DNA of 64,000 bases from Acestrorhynchus altus (Eukaryota; Chordata; Actinopteri; Characiformes; Acestrorhynchidae). The notes beneath the pieces are model-generated. The model ran no database searches. It saw only the letters and a list, made by a program, of their open reading frames with translations, and had not been told where the DNA came from. Shown one piece after another: positions 28,391 through 40,390 of the stretch. The position numbers and the translations under genes were made by a program. The first letter of the stretch is position 1; each line of letters begins with the position of its first letter. The stretch lies in NCBI GenBank assembly GCA_034509495.1, contig CM067513.1, forward strand, positions 17,684,547 through 17,748,546, read 5' to 3'.

Positions 28391-29193
28391 TGTGTTAGTT
28401 GCTCACTATGGACAACTCCTTCCCCACGAGAATGTGCCTGCAGACCACTAGTGTGTGTTTCACGTTAGTGACATGATACACATATCATAACAAATGGCAA
28501 GATTTGCCCGATCTAACCATGGTCTCATCATTGTGTGAATTATCAGCCAGTAATTCTGCTCAGAAACCATCTTAAATTCACTAATTTTACTACTACTACT
28601 AGTTACTGTATGAAGTGACCACAGCTGATGTTAGATCAGCTTGATTGAGTCTTCCAGCATTATTGGTTCCTAGGCTACTGTCAGTGTGAGTGTGAGATGT
28701 TGGCCCAGTCCATTTTCCAGACACTAGCTGAGCTGCTGTCTGGCACTCTCTGTTTACCTGTGTGGATCGGGTGTCTTTGCTTAATAAGCGAGGGCATCTC
28801 CCCTCCTCAGAGGCAAACAGAGTCTGGCTATCTCTCTCTGTCTGTTGGACGGAGGCAAGGGTCAGGCCTAAATGACCCTCCCCACTCGCCTCCTTCAATT
28901 ATTCACAGCCCCCTTCACCTGAGATGACTGACAACCTCTGCTTTTGTCTTTCTCTCTGTCCTGAATGAGGTGCACTGCTGAATGTACACACATGGGCTGT
29001 GTGGAGCGAGTGTGTGTCACATGTTTCTTTATAATGGCTGTTGTGCAATATGCATTCTGCTAAATTGAGAAAATGTTGAAAGCAGCATTTGAGTGGCTGA
29101 TGTGTGTCATTTCTTACAATATTACAGTCATTACAATATTATTTCTAATATTGCAATCTATTTGCATGCTATTTCCAATATTCCTATATTCTA

Positions 29194-29378
29194 CTGTTTC
29201 TCAATCCTGGTCCTGGAGTACCATTTTCCTTCTTGTTTTTGAGTTTTCCTGCAAGAACACACCCAATTAATTTTAGCAAGGGGTTGTCAGTTCATTAGTT
29301 GGATCAGGTGTGCTAGAATTAATGACTCTAAAACAAGCAGAAAAGTGGTACCACAGGAACAGGATTGTGAACCACTGC
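29194..29378. mobile_element. Palindromic MITE (TTTCTCAATCCTGGTCCTGG ends)
   Basis: The left end TTTCTCAATCCTGGTCCTGG, then AGTACCATTTTCC and TGTTTTTGAGT, is mirrored by GACTCTAAAACA, GTGGTACC and CAGGAACAGGATTGTGAACC at the right. The arms are imperfect complements over most of 185 bp. Confidence 0.65.
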
Positions 29379-30223
29379 TAAATACTATTTCCAATATTTC
29401 AGTCTGATATTAACATTATTCCAATCTGTTATGCATTAGCAATGTTTCAGCCTTTCCAATTTTAAGACTAATATTCCCAATATTCCAATATACCAATAAT
29501 CCAATTAATATTCCAATTTAGTGGGAAATCTTTGGTAGGATCTGAAGAAAGTGATTGCAGTACATATTTCCAAGAATAATTGTGAGCTGGAAGCAATTTC
29601 TAATGGAATGCTGCCAGAAGCTGATGTCAGGTTATGCATCACACTTGCACCAAGTCATAACAGCAAATTGTGCTCTACTAAGTACTAAAGACACTTGTGA
29701 TGAAGAGGTTGAATCATTCTGAGACTGCAGTCATCATTAAAAGAAGCATTTTGTGTTTAATTTGAAGCAACCACTTGGTATTTTACATTTGTTTAGCTAT
29801 TTAACTAGCTATTGTTAGATTGGTTTACTGCAACCAGCTGAAAGTTTGTACATTTTGCTAATAAACCAAATTTGCAATTGGGTTCAAAGATTGTGAGTAA
29901 TAATAAAAACAAAAAATCAGTATTTCAGTCTAATATTCCCAAAATTCTCCCAAAAAAACTCTTTTTATATGCATGTGTCTTGAGTTGAAGGATAGACCTA
30001 AAATGTTGATGTTAATATGTCAAAATATTTCAAATCCCTTATATATTCACATGCACATAAGGATTTAATGATGATTTTTTTAAACATGAATATTTTAGGA
30101 GTCTGTGTCTACAACATGTTCAGTGCTTTAAATATCTTGAGGGAACTTTCACATTTGCACAAACAACTGATCTCTTGAATATTACATGATTAAAATTGAG
30201 CAACTACTCTGCCAGGGGGCTCA

Positions 30224-30225
<2 letters not shown>

Positions 30226-30291
<66 letters not shown>
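30226..30291. repeat. (GT)n microsatellite
   Basis: About 33 uninterrupted units. Confidence 0.95.
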
Positions 30292-30292
<1 letters not shown>

Positions 30293-30892
30293 ATGAGTGT
30301 CTTCTTGCTGCTGGCAGCTTCTTCTTCTGTTTGTTGACAGAGGAATATCTCATGCTTACTGCAGATGTGTGTATCCCAGGGCTTAAAGCATTTCTATGGA
30401 GGACTGAAGACATAAATATGAATGAATCAACCCAATGGAAAATAAACAAAGTGCTAAAATGGCCTTTAAGTGGCTAATCAGCAGTGAGCCAATAGAAGAG
30501 GGTTGAAGGCGGGCTGTGAAGGCCAGCAGCCTGTTACTGGGTCAGTGTGTCTTCTGAAGTCTCAGCTCACTCACTTCTATTGGGTCAGTATTCCGCTTCC
30601 TCTACACCTGACTGGCTGGCATGACTCACGCGGTTGCTAAGGAGCTCGTCCAGTCAGAGAGGGGGAGGAAAGCCCCCTCTTAGTTTCTAGGCAGGATTCA
30701 GAAAATAAAAATTTAGAGGAATTAGTTTTACTTGCAGATTAAGGAACTGTTGGTTTCTCTTAAGTCTCTCCATGACCAACTGCCTGTTCCTGGATGACAA
30801 TGAATTGAAGCAGGCCAATAGCCTTGTCCAGTCAGGGCAGCTGAACCCCCTGTTGGTCTCCAGGCAGGATTCACATCCTTGAGGATGTTTGA

Positions 30893-30894
<2 letters not shown>

Positions 30895-30952
<58 letters not shown>

Positions 30953-31008
30953 GGAATCAGCAAGGGGTTCTCGGGCTACTGTGGGAAATGGAGCATGTGA
31001 TTGTTCAG

Positions 31009-31041
<33 letters not shown>
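30895..31041. repeat. (GA)n tract and nearby (GT)n tract
   Basis: GA units run from 30895 to 30949 and GT units from 31011 to 31041, with unique sequence between. Confidence 0.95.
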
Positions 31042-31043
<2 letters not shown>

Positions 31044-34000
31044 TGTTTCCACCTACATACACTTGCTGGTTGCTTTTCATCCAGTATGTTGCAAAACTAC
31101 CAGAACAGGCCATCAATGATTTTTATGGACTTTTACGCTGGTAATTTAACTTATATCAACAGTTACTGCAGTCAAATTTGTGTATTTACTGTATTCAGTT
31201 ATTAAATTATTTCTGAATTAAACTGAGACAAATAGAATCTCTTGCAATAACTTGATCTTGATTTTCACCTAAAGGACTATAATCAAATTGTTGTGAGGTC
31301 ACATATTTACAACCCTAGTGGCTGATACATCTACCAGCCACATGTTTATATGTGCCCTCCTTCTGCCAGGCACCACAAGCCAATGATGACCCTGTTGCCA
31401 TCAGAACGGGAAGATGGTGAGAGACGACTGTGTGCAACACTCCTCCTCCCTCTCCACCCCGTCGCCATAGAAACACACTTCTGCCAAAAGTGTCCTGTCT
31501 CTATTCATATGAATCATTCATCTCTTTTCTTTACTGCCTCTCTATCAGCGAACAAACTCATGACATGGATTCCAGGGTTGAAGCATTTCATCCGTCAAAA
31601 TGTCATGTCAAATGCTAGATTGATAATCCTCTGAGTGAAAGGGAAGGGAAGCTCCGTGGGGCCAAATTCATTATTCATGCTGGATATACGTAAGTGGATT
31701 TTCACATTTTAGCTGAATGGCAACTTCAAGCCTGCTAATTTGCACCAAAAACACAAAAAACTACAATCATCATCACAGTTCTGCACATTGTATTCGGTGT
31801 ACAACTACACTGGCAGACATACACACGCTGACATTTAAAAAACTGTTTAGGATGTGTTTGAAAGGATCTGTCTTACCGATGGAGTGGGTTGAGAAGTGAG
31901 GATGGTAAGGTGATGTCATGGCCATAATCACATTGAGAACTTGAGGGACTTGTTGAGAAATGTGTGAAGAAAACTACAACCTCTGTAGGGGGTCTGTGCA
32001 CAGCAGTGGGCCTACATTTTATGCAATTAGTTTAGTTCAATGCTACCCAAAAAGCCAAAAATTTCAGAGTATATTTTTTGATTTGAAACATTTTTTACCT
32101 TTGTCTTTACCTTACTTTATGTGTGCATTGTTTTGCCATTCCTGGTACTTTGGGCCCCTGCACTTTGGGCCACCCAAGAGAAAGTTTTAGAACCCAGATA
32201 TTTAGGAGGAAAGCATTTAAGAAAGCATTAAGAAAATGTGACAAAGCAGTGTAAGGCAGTCAAGACCAGTGGATGACATATATTAATACTGCCGGAGTAC
32301 ATTCAGTTCTGGTGTATCTCTGTACTTACCCTGCTCTAACACTCTCAGTTCACTTCAGTTCAATAAACTTTAGATTGGAAAAGGAGTGGGGCCTATGTAT
32401 AATCCCAGTTGTTAGGTGCAGGATTTTGTCATCTTCTTGCATTATTTAAATGAATCTACTATTTTTTTATTGCTGTTGTTAAGAAAACATTCATCTTGTT
32501 ATTGTAACAAACTACAGTTTTGAAATCTGAAATCTGAAACAGTGACTTAGTGGTTAGTTTGCCTTGGGTTGGAGGCCCTATCTGGGTCAAGTTTCCATGT
32601 TCTCCCCCTGTGACATGGCAATCAGGTGAATTTGCTACTATTGACCTACAATGACTTAATGAGCAAACTATGCAGAGTAGGTAAACATACGGGTAAAAGG
32701 AATAAGGAAATTTGTGGGAGAAAGCAGGCCACTGTTGATTGAATGGCAATACAGGTATAAGCTACAGTATATTGGTTATATAGTGGAGACAGTCTGTGTG
32801 TACACAGCCACAAAGTGCTTCAGCACGACTGGCCTCTGTCACAGTGCTGGCATTTTGTGAAGGGTTATTGGTTTATGAAAGGGAAGTTGGATGTTTGTGA
32901 TGACAGGTTTGAAAGGGAAATGATTTCATATAATCTGATTTTAAATGAGAATCACATCCTTGTATTAAAATAACAAAACAATATATTTTAGATGGGGAAA
33001 GCTTACGGAGGTCTTTAAAATGGTATCTATGGCAATGACTAAGGATATGTCCTGGCTTTCCCTGAACACTCAAACATGAAACTAAATGCAATTATGTGCA
33101 CTTTAAATGGGACTATTTAGTACAGATTTTTTGCATACTGTAGGTAACAAAAGCAGAAGTGTTTTGATGCCATATAAAACCAATATTTAATGTCAATATG
33201 ATAAAAAACAAGATGTATTTTAATCGTAGTGAAGAATCACTTAAGCATTCAAGTAGTGCTGTAATGAATCATTACCTATGCTAAAGAACCCATTTAGAGG
33301 AGAACCTCTAAATGGAAAAAGAATCTCCTGCCCCTCATACATGGAGTGTTGCTAGAAAATATGCAAATCCTTTTCAATTAATTGTATTAATATAGACATT
33401 TAAAAAATAATGTGGTCAGCTCTTCATCAAAGCCCCTAAACCTGCCATGTAAAGAGAAACCAATTAAACATGTATTTATTGAGCAAATTTAAAAGTTCAA
33501 AAGTAAAAAAGAAAAGTGAGCTCATTTATAGACTACTTGAAGCAAGGCATTTAAAAAAGGTGATTCCAAACAGAAATATTTTTGTTGCAAAAACTGGACT
33601 AATTACTTTTAAAACTTGATGCATAAATTACATCCTGAAAACCAGAGAGTCCTTATGAAAACCAAACAGGTGGCAACCCTATGTGAACAAAGCCCCACTA
33701 CATGGCCATGACTTATTATTTATTTATGTGGGATGCCACCTTTTACATTTTATCTGTCACATTTTAGGTGTAGTGTTAAAAATATGTTTTAAATGTTTAT
33801 ATCCTGAAATGTTAATGACAAATTATCTTATTTGCAGTAATATTGTTGAAAGGCACACCCCAACTTCATGTGTTTGTTGTGTTATCAGCATTCATCTGTG
33901 CCATATGAATTCAGCTGTTTGCTTCTTTGCTTCAGGTCATAAAAATTGCAATATGTGTTTTTACATATACATTTTACATTTTCATGTTTTATGGAAAGCT

Positions 34001-35730
34001 AATATAGTGATAAAATGGTGATTTAAATATAGTATTAGCAAACAGCTATTTTATTTATGAAGTGTTTAAAAAGACATCTGCAGAGCATTGTCAAAAGAAG
34101 GCAGAGTGTCCAAAGTTTTATTGGAAATGTATATAATAATTTTCTGAAATTATTATAAATGGTAGTTATATTGCAATATAAACTATAAACTATAATGCAA
34201 AATAAAGAATATATATTCATGACTTATGAAAATAAACTCAAACCTAAACAATTATCTAACAGCAGCAAATCACTCTATTACCATTCTCAGATCTCTTACA
34301 AGATAATTGTAATTTTAAGATTAAAACTTCTGTCCTCTTACTTTTACTAACTACATACATAATTATGTGGCCTGGGCTGGGTGTTCCGATAATAATTGGT
34401 AAATGGTAAAGCAAGCATTACAATTTGCACTCTTTCAACCCAAAAAGCACTGACAGCACTGAACCAATCTTTCTTAGTATGTACGTTTGTTATGATATTT
34501 GCTTTCCTTCCCCACAAAATGATTTGCCTGCGTTCTCATTGCAGACTGAGACTGGCTAGAACTATGTCAGTGGCCCAGGTCTGAACTTGCTTATAACCCG
34601 ATTTGGAGGGCCTCCAGCAAACTTCATGTGAACCCTGATGCTGTTCTCCAGCCTTTGGCTTAGGGGAGAGTGGGGGAGGGAAGGAGAACAGACAGGGTCA
34701 ATTGACATAAGAGTAGAGTTTCGCTGTTTGTGGGGACTAAGGAGAGCCTATCCCCTATTTTTCTGCCACATGCTGGATCTCACATTTATGCATTTGAACT
34801 TTATCAGCATTCTCTGAAATTAAGGGGTTAAAATGTGGCCTTGGCTATCAGTCTCATACATCATAGATTTTTATAAGTGCCTTAGTTACACAATGACTTG
34901 CTTAAGTCAACAAGTCCTGGAGTCTGTAGAAGAAGATTACCAGATTATTGGTGCCTTTACAATGACCATAAATCAATTCTGACAGCAAAAGTTAATGCAG
35001 TGTCACAAACAACATGACAAAACCATTTGCAACAAAATATGACAGGACAGGTCACATCAGATACGGAAGCAAAACTATTTATATAGCGGTTTATGTACAT
35101 GAACTTTTCCATCAGTGGTCAGTGAAAGACTGAATGAAGGTAAAATGAAGCTGAAGTCCTTCACGAGTCCAGATACAGGGGGTAGGTGATAAACAAAGAG
35201 CAGACACCCTTTGGTCACATCCAGTCATCATTGCCTATCTCTCCATCATAGAGTCAAAGGCCTGATTTCTCATGTCATATTTGAACAATAAGTTTACTTT
35301 GGTGCCTATTGGCATAAAGTTTTACTTTCCTCTCAACATAACCAGGCAGCTATGCTCTTATTTCCTGTGATATAGTTTCACATGTTGTGAGAGTTCTCTT
35401 TCCTTCACTCCTCTGACTTGACTTAAAAAGGTATAATATAAATAGAGTAAATAAACATTACCTTACACTATACATACATTATTGCACTGAAAAATACATT
35501 ATTGTATTGTAGAAGTACTGTGTATAGAAATTATAAAACGTATGTTCGTATTTTTTTTACATGAAGCTTAATGGATTTCAATAAAGAGTTGTCTGTTAAC
35601 ATCATTTTTATTAATGGCAGTGATAGCCCTCATCTGTCTGTCTTTCATTTATTGTACTTTATTTAGGAGCATCCCTGGCTTAGTTTGTGCTGAAGTTCTT
35701 GAAATGTTGAGTAGTGGGGGAGGGAGAGTA

Positions 35731-35732
<2 letters not shown>
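31042..35732. other. Intergenic DNA upstream of bmf, nothing gene-like
   Basis: Mostly unique AT-rich sequence. A small perfect hairpin lies at 33290-33315, and a retroposon fragment at 32.5 kb. Confidence 0.5.
32540..32700 (+). mobile_element. Fragment related to the SINE-like retroposon at 60.4 kb
   Basis: AGTGACTTAGTGGTTAGTTTGCC, then CTGGGTCAAGTTTCCATGTTCTCCC, resembles the head and body of the tRNA-like retroposon at 60.4 kb in opposite orientation. The remainder is diverged. Confidence 0.4.

Positions 35733-35814
<82 letters not shown>
35733..35814. repeat. (GT)n microsatellite
   Basis: About 41 uninterrupted units. Confidence 0.95.
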
Positions 35815-35815
<1 letters not shown>

Positions 35816-36344
35816 CGGGGTATTGTCCTATGTGAGAGAATGCTGGGTCGCCCTCTGCTCCAGCTGTCCAAGTGTTTATTGATCAGTCCTAGTCCCTGAG
35901 GGTGGAGGGCCAGATCATAACAACCAGCACCTGCCCCACTCCCCTGGCCAAGAGAAGACTAAATCAAGATTCCACAGAGGCATAAATAGAGCTGCCACCA
36001 AGCTACATAGCCATGTACTCACAGTCCAAAAAATCCAGAGTTGGATTATCTGTGTTTTGTACTCAACTAATACATCAAAACAGCATGTAGTATACTTTAT
36101 ATTAACCAGTAACATCACTTTTTTGCTTTACATCTTTTTTAGAGCCTTTGCCTAAAATCATTCCAAAGGAAGAGTGCCAGTCATGTAAGCTGCTGATAAA
36201 TACTGGAGGCTGTAATATCTGTAGGTACCTTCTTAACCTGATGCCTTTAATACATGTTGCATTGGATACTTTCATTCTACTTTAGTTATTCCATTGAATG
36301 ATCAACTATTAAATATGCATATAAATATATATGCATCAGAATCA

Positions 36345-36400
36345 GCCCTGGTCCTGGAGGCACCCCTGCCCTGTGTGTTATAACTGTAACACACCCCACG
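36345..36400. mobile_element. Short fragment of the CCTGGTCCTGGAGG palindromic MITE family
   Basis: CAGCCCTGGTCCTGGAGGCACCCCTGCCCTGTGTG matches the end of the family seen at 29.2 kb. It lies at the left edge of the bmf CpG island. Confidence 0.4.
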
Positions 36401-36439
36401 CATCTCTGAATTGTGATGTAATTCGTGCGGTTGGAAGCA

Positions 36440-37560
36440 TTCTGAGCTCTGAAAAACCCGCACAAACTGCATGTACCGTTTTGACAGCTCGCTCTCTTTC
36501 AGCAGGGCAGCCGTTCCCGCTTTGGGAATTTCCCTTCCACGTGTCTGTGAGAAGAGGGCGGGATCATAACAAACGCCTTGATTGGCTCGACAGGCACGTG
36601 ACCGCGGTTTCACCAAGACGCCGGGCGACATTTCTTCTCCTGTTACAGAGACGTGACTCTGGTTTTAAGGTGGATTGAGGGGGATTGGTCCACTGATATC
36701 CTCGCGTGGAGAAACACGCGGGGACTGATCTGCGGGCAGAAGCGGAGCAGTGTTATTGGGAGTGCTGGGCCGTGGGTCTGGGGGCGGGGCCAGGTGACGT
36801 AAATGACAACGAGCGGAATGAGGAGAGAGGAGGACGGGGGAGCAGCAGAGAGGAGCGGAGAGGAGCGGAGAGGAGAGAACGCGATTCTGGCTGTACATAA
36901 CGGACTTTAAACCACGACAAGCGGAGGTAAAACGCGCCTTTGATGTGTAGAACCGAGGGGAGCTGGGCAGCAGGGCTGGGCGGCGTGCTGGACGTGTTTT
37001 TGGGGGTTGTTCTGCTCGTTGGACCCGCAGACCGTCATAGCTCCGCCGGGGAGTTTGTGTGGCGACTCGCGGCGAACAGCTCCGGCTGTAAACAGCTGCT
37101 TAGTTCTCTGTTTGTTGTCCGAGCGTGTAACGCGAAGCTGTCGGTTACATTTCGGAGACAGTGTACGATCCTGAGCGCGTCCTCCTGGTCGTGCTGTTCA
37201 CAGAAACAAACCGCAGAAGGCTGTTCACCTCCGCAGTCACCAACGAACGGAGCCACGTTCAGCCTATTCACTCCGATCAGAAAGTCGTGGGTTGGAGATG
37301 AAGCTGGGAAACGTAACTGCGATGACTTAGTGAAACTTTGCTGCCCGGTGAGCTCTGAGCGCACTTTCCCGGACCGGGGCTCCTCTGGCGTCAGTATCCG
37401 CGGATCCAGACGGTCACGAAATCCGCTCCGGGGTTTTGGTCCAACCGCCGGAGCGGTGTGGTTGCATCGAAGCCGCCGAAACGGTTGGAACGAAAACTCG
37501 GAGCGGATTTAAACAGTGTGGGACTGAGGATCCCACCGCTGGGGTAAAGTGAGGGTTCTT
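36440..37560 (+). promoter_or_regulatory. bmf: CpG-rich promoter region and probable non-coding first exon of bmf
   Basis: This is the only long GC-rich, CpG-dense block in an otherwise AT-rich window, and it lies 2.7-3.7 kb upstream of the first bmf coding exon on the same strand. Visible elements are an ATTGG (inverted CCAAT) at about 36580, a CACGTG E-box at 36595-36600, a GC box (GGGGCGGGGC) at 36781-36790 and a CRE-like TGACGTAA at 36795-36802. A good splice donor (GCGGAG|GTAAAA) lies at 36926/36927, so a 5' UTR exon ending at 36926 is plausible. Weaker donors lie near 37544 and 37549. No TATA box is evident, as is usual for CpG-island promoters. The promoter role is inferred from composition and position; the start site and exon end need transcript data. 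Open frames of 190 aa (+) and 109 aa (-) inside the block look like GC-rich chance frames. Confidence 0.6.
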
Positions 37561-38436
37561 ATGTTATAGAGTGAGCATTACTGTGAACACTCTCTCTACC
37601 TCTTAACAGGACCTCTACGCAGGTCATATGTGTGGAAAGTGGGCAGATTTGATTTGTAAACATGAAATAAGAAACACTTGTTAAGGAGAGCTTTGGGCTG
37701 CTCGGTGGACTCAGTGAGACTGGCTGAAAGGGGGGTATTTGCATTGCAAATGAAAACGTTAAGCGGTCTGTTGTAGACGTGGGCTGATAGTGACTGCAGT
37801 GTTTTTATAGAAGATGAGTGACATTTAAAGTGGTTTTACACGCCTGCCTTCTCAGTGTGAACTAAAGTGTGAATACACACTGATCTCCCTCATTAAGACA
37901 GAAAGCCCTAAGCAGAGGTGGGCAAATGGGCTCCAAGAAGTACAAATATGCATTTTCACTTTTTGGACTGGGATTGATCACCTGGTGTGATTATCTGACC
38001 TGCGGCAGTGTTTTTAAGCTCTGTCTTCAGGTGGCTTTTCAACCTCTGAATCCACTGCGAGCAAGTTAAACAGGTTGTCTGGTCTGAGCTGATGTTCCGA
38101 CCTGGTCTGCTGGCACTGGGCAGCGAGTGAGTGTTTCTGCTCAGACAGGGTGCCGGAGAGTTGGGTGGATCCTAATGAGTAGTGGCATGTTTTTAGGCTC
38201 ACAGTGAGTGAGTGTGCGAAAGTGTGTGTCTGTGTTTTTGTGCTTATCTGCCCACAGCAGCAGAGGGAGCTGTGTTGCTTACTTCTCTTAGAGGGACTCT
38301 CCACACTTATGTCTGAAGTGGACTCATGTTTGTGAGTTGGAAGCTTGAAACTTAGTACTTCTCAAATGACTTAATTCACATTCTTTTTTTTTTTTTTTTA
38401 AGATTAGGTTAATGTTTTTTAGATTAATGTTTGCTG

Positions 38437-38438
<2 letters not shown>

Positions 38439-38473
<35 letters not shown>

Positions 38474-38480
38474 GGGGGGG
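38439..38480. repeat. (GT)n followed by a G run
   Basis: About 16 GT units pass into ten G residues. It lies in the first bmf intron if the promoter call is right. Confidence 0.95.
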
Positions 38481-39245
38481 GTTATCACCAATCAGATGTG
38501 GCTGTTTTTTATAAAGTTACATTGTAATATTGTAATATTGTGTTGTTCTATGATATATAATGCAATATAAAAATACAGAAAATGTTCCCCTGTGATTCAA
38601 TATGTCTTGTCCTTTGTACATCCAAAATTGGAGTAAAATGAATACCGGCCAGATATATCCTACCTGGATAGGTAATGGAAAATGAGAACAGGTTGTAGCA
38701 TAACACATATGACTTAATTTACATGACACTGCATGACCTGTGATGTGAGTTTTGCGCATGCAAACATTGTAATGCTGATTCTGAAGGGATATACTGTGCA
38801 GCCGTACAATGTATGTACACTATATGCAAATGAAATCCCCTGTCTACACATTACACCGCCTATTGCTAACCAAAACACAGTGACAGAAAGCTTCTGTTTT
38901 GTGTGTGCTTCTGTCTTGTGCAGCGTAATTGTTATGTGGGATTCACATGGTGGCATTTCAGGGACAAACAGTCTCAGCTGCTGCATCCAGAATAGTCGTT
39001 ATTCACAAAAACCACACAGACTCCACCACAGAACACGGAGCGAGTAGGCGACGCAGTTTCTGCCCGTATCTTGCCAAACCACTGCAAAGTTAAATATAGT
39101 AAACCAGTTGTCTAATCGCAGCCCCAATGTGTGGTTTCAATGCTGCACCAGCTAAGCTAACCTTTACTGTTATTATTCTATAGCTATAGTGTTGCTTATG
39201 AGTGGTAAGCCCTTTTTCCAAATATGGAACAGCCTTGGATTTATG

Positions 39246-39310
39246 GAAGTGTGTGTGTATGTGTGTGTGTATGTGTGTGTGTGTGTGTTTGTGTGTGTGT
39301 GTGCGCGCGC
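39246..39310. repeat. Interrupted (GT)n with a terminal GCGCGC
   Basis: GT units with AT and TT variants end in GCGCGCGC, a potential Z-DNA-forming stretch. A similar arrangement occurs at 47718-47762. Confidence 0.9.
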
Positions 39311-39421
39311 ATTTATTTTCATACCTTTTCAGGACAAAAAATATCCCGATAAGGGAAACTGGAGGAAAACAAGCGTAGTGTTTTTGAACCAGCAATGTTG
39401 GAATCAGCGAAAGCTACTTAG

Positions 39422-39487
39422 TTACACTACCAGTCAAAAGTTTTAGAACACCTGACGTGGGTTCTGCAACATTTGACTGGTAGTGTG
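39422..39487. mobile_element. 63-bp MITE with Tc1-type CACTACCAGTCAAAAG ends
   Basis: ACACTACCAGTCAAA (39424-39438) and TTTGACTGGTAGTGT (39472-39486) are perfect 15-bp inverted repeats. A related end (CACTACCATTCAAAAGTTTC) appears again at about 39540-39560. Confidence 0.6.
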
Positions 39488-39699
39488 ACTGGTAGCGGTA
39501 TGTTGTTACTCAAGAGATCACATCACACTACACTATGCTCACTACCATTCAAAAGTTTCAGAACCCATATTGGGTGTATGTCATTAACTGTAGACTCAAA
39601 AACAATCCTTAATTGGTTACTGAGGTTAAGTTTGAAGTAAATTTTAGTAAATGAATTAGAATATGATTCACTGCAGGAGATAAACATCAACTTTTGATA

Positions 39700-40018
39700 T
39701 GCCTAATGCCAGGCTATAGCATTAAAGCCCCTCAGCATTGAGGTGCGGAGCACCAGATCTGTGTTCTCTGGAATGATGGTGCTTTAGCCAAAGCCTTGGG
39801 GATGAGTCAGGGAGTTAGTGGTGAGGTGGTGTGGTGTGACCTTACTCTTGTCACTAAATGCAATCAAATGCTCACAGCAGTGCTCCAAACTTTAACAGAA
39901 AGCCTTCCCTGGACAGCAGAAACAGTTCCTCCAAAGAGAGCAAGATAAAGTTTATACCCTTGAATTTGGAAGAAACAATGAATGAGCAGGTGTCCCAATG
40001 CCTTTGTTCCTATAGTGT
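39700..40018 (-). mobile_element. Non-autonomous DNA transposon (TATTGGGACACC-ended family), reverse copy
   Basis: Read on the minus strand, it begins CACTATAGGAACAAAGGCATTGGGACACCTGC and continues through AAGGCTTTCTGTTAAAG and a segment about the AGAGAACACAG motif. The same order of blocks occurs at 47.1 and 61.8 kb. It ends about 175 bp upstream of the first bmf coding exon. Confidence 0.65.
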
Positions 40019-40193
40019 GTGTCTGATCTTATGTCTGATCAGATATGAAAACAAATCTGTGCATGGATTTTTCAACACAAGTATTCTTTGTTCTTATGAA
40101 AGTGAGTGCATGATGATAATGATGACACTAATGAGAACAGGTTGTGATTTTGATGTTGATGAATGATAGTCTCCACTCTTTGTGTGTTTGTAG

Positions 40194-40390
40194 GTGGAGA
40201 GTGTGCAAGGCCCTGCCCATGGATGAGGATGAAGATGATGTGTTTAGCACATATCCGCAATATTGGCATAACTCAATCAGGGAGATAAAGCAGGAGGAAC
40301 GTGGCACGCAAACTCCAGGGCGGCCGCTGGCTCGGCCCAATGGCATGCTGCCCTGTGGAGTGTCTGAGGAGCCAAGACGCCTCTTCTACG
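40194..40390 (+). CDS. bmf: bmf first coding exon (residues 1-57), Bcl-2-modifying factor
   Basis: The exon starts after a TTTGTAG acceptor at 40191-40193 and ends at a TACG|GTAAGC donor. Translation is set to begin at ATG 40219, giving MDEDEDDVFSTYPQYW as the N-terminus. This resembles the acidic ELEDDVF start of mammalian BMF. The most diagnostic stretch is MLPCGVSEEPRRLFYG (residues 43-58 across the junction), nearly identical to the MLPCGVTEEPQRLFYG block of human BMF. Residues 28-32 (RGTQT) match the (K/R)xTQT motif by which BMF binds dynein light chain DYNLL2. Known role of the family: a BH3-only protein held at the myosin V/actin cytoskeleton and released to neutralise pro-survival Bcl-2 proteins at mitochondria. 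The exon ends in phase 1. Bases 40194-40218 are probably 5' UTR, with an in-frame CTG at 40213. No other ATG precedes the chosen start in the exon. Confidence 0.93.

Noticed and set aside
37035..37364. 109-codon minus strand frame in the CpG island
   Set aside because: It overlaps the other frame in the same stop-poor DNA and has no family resemblance.
36940..37512. 190-codon + strand frame in the CpG island
   Set aside because: GC-rich DNA has few stops, the translation shows no recognisable domain, and its position fits a 5' UTR or first intron of bmf.
40213..40215. In-frame CTG upstream of the bmf ATG as a possible alternative start
   Set aside because: Alternative CUG initiation is reported for mammalian BMF, but here it would add only two residues, and with the likely exon 1 donor an in-frame stop lies just upstream. 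There is no positive support.
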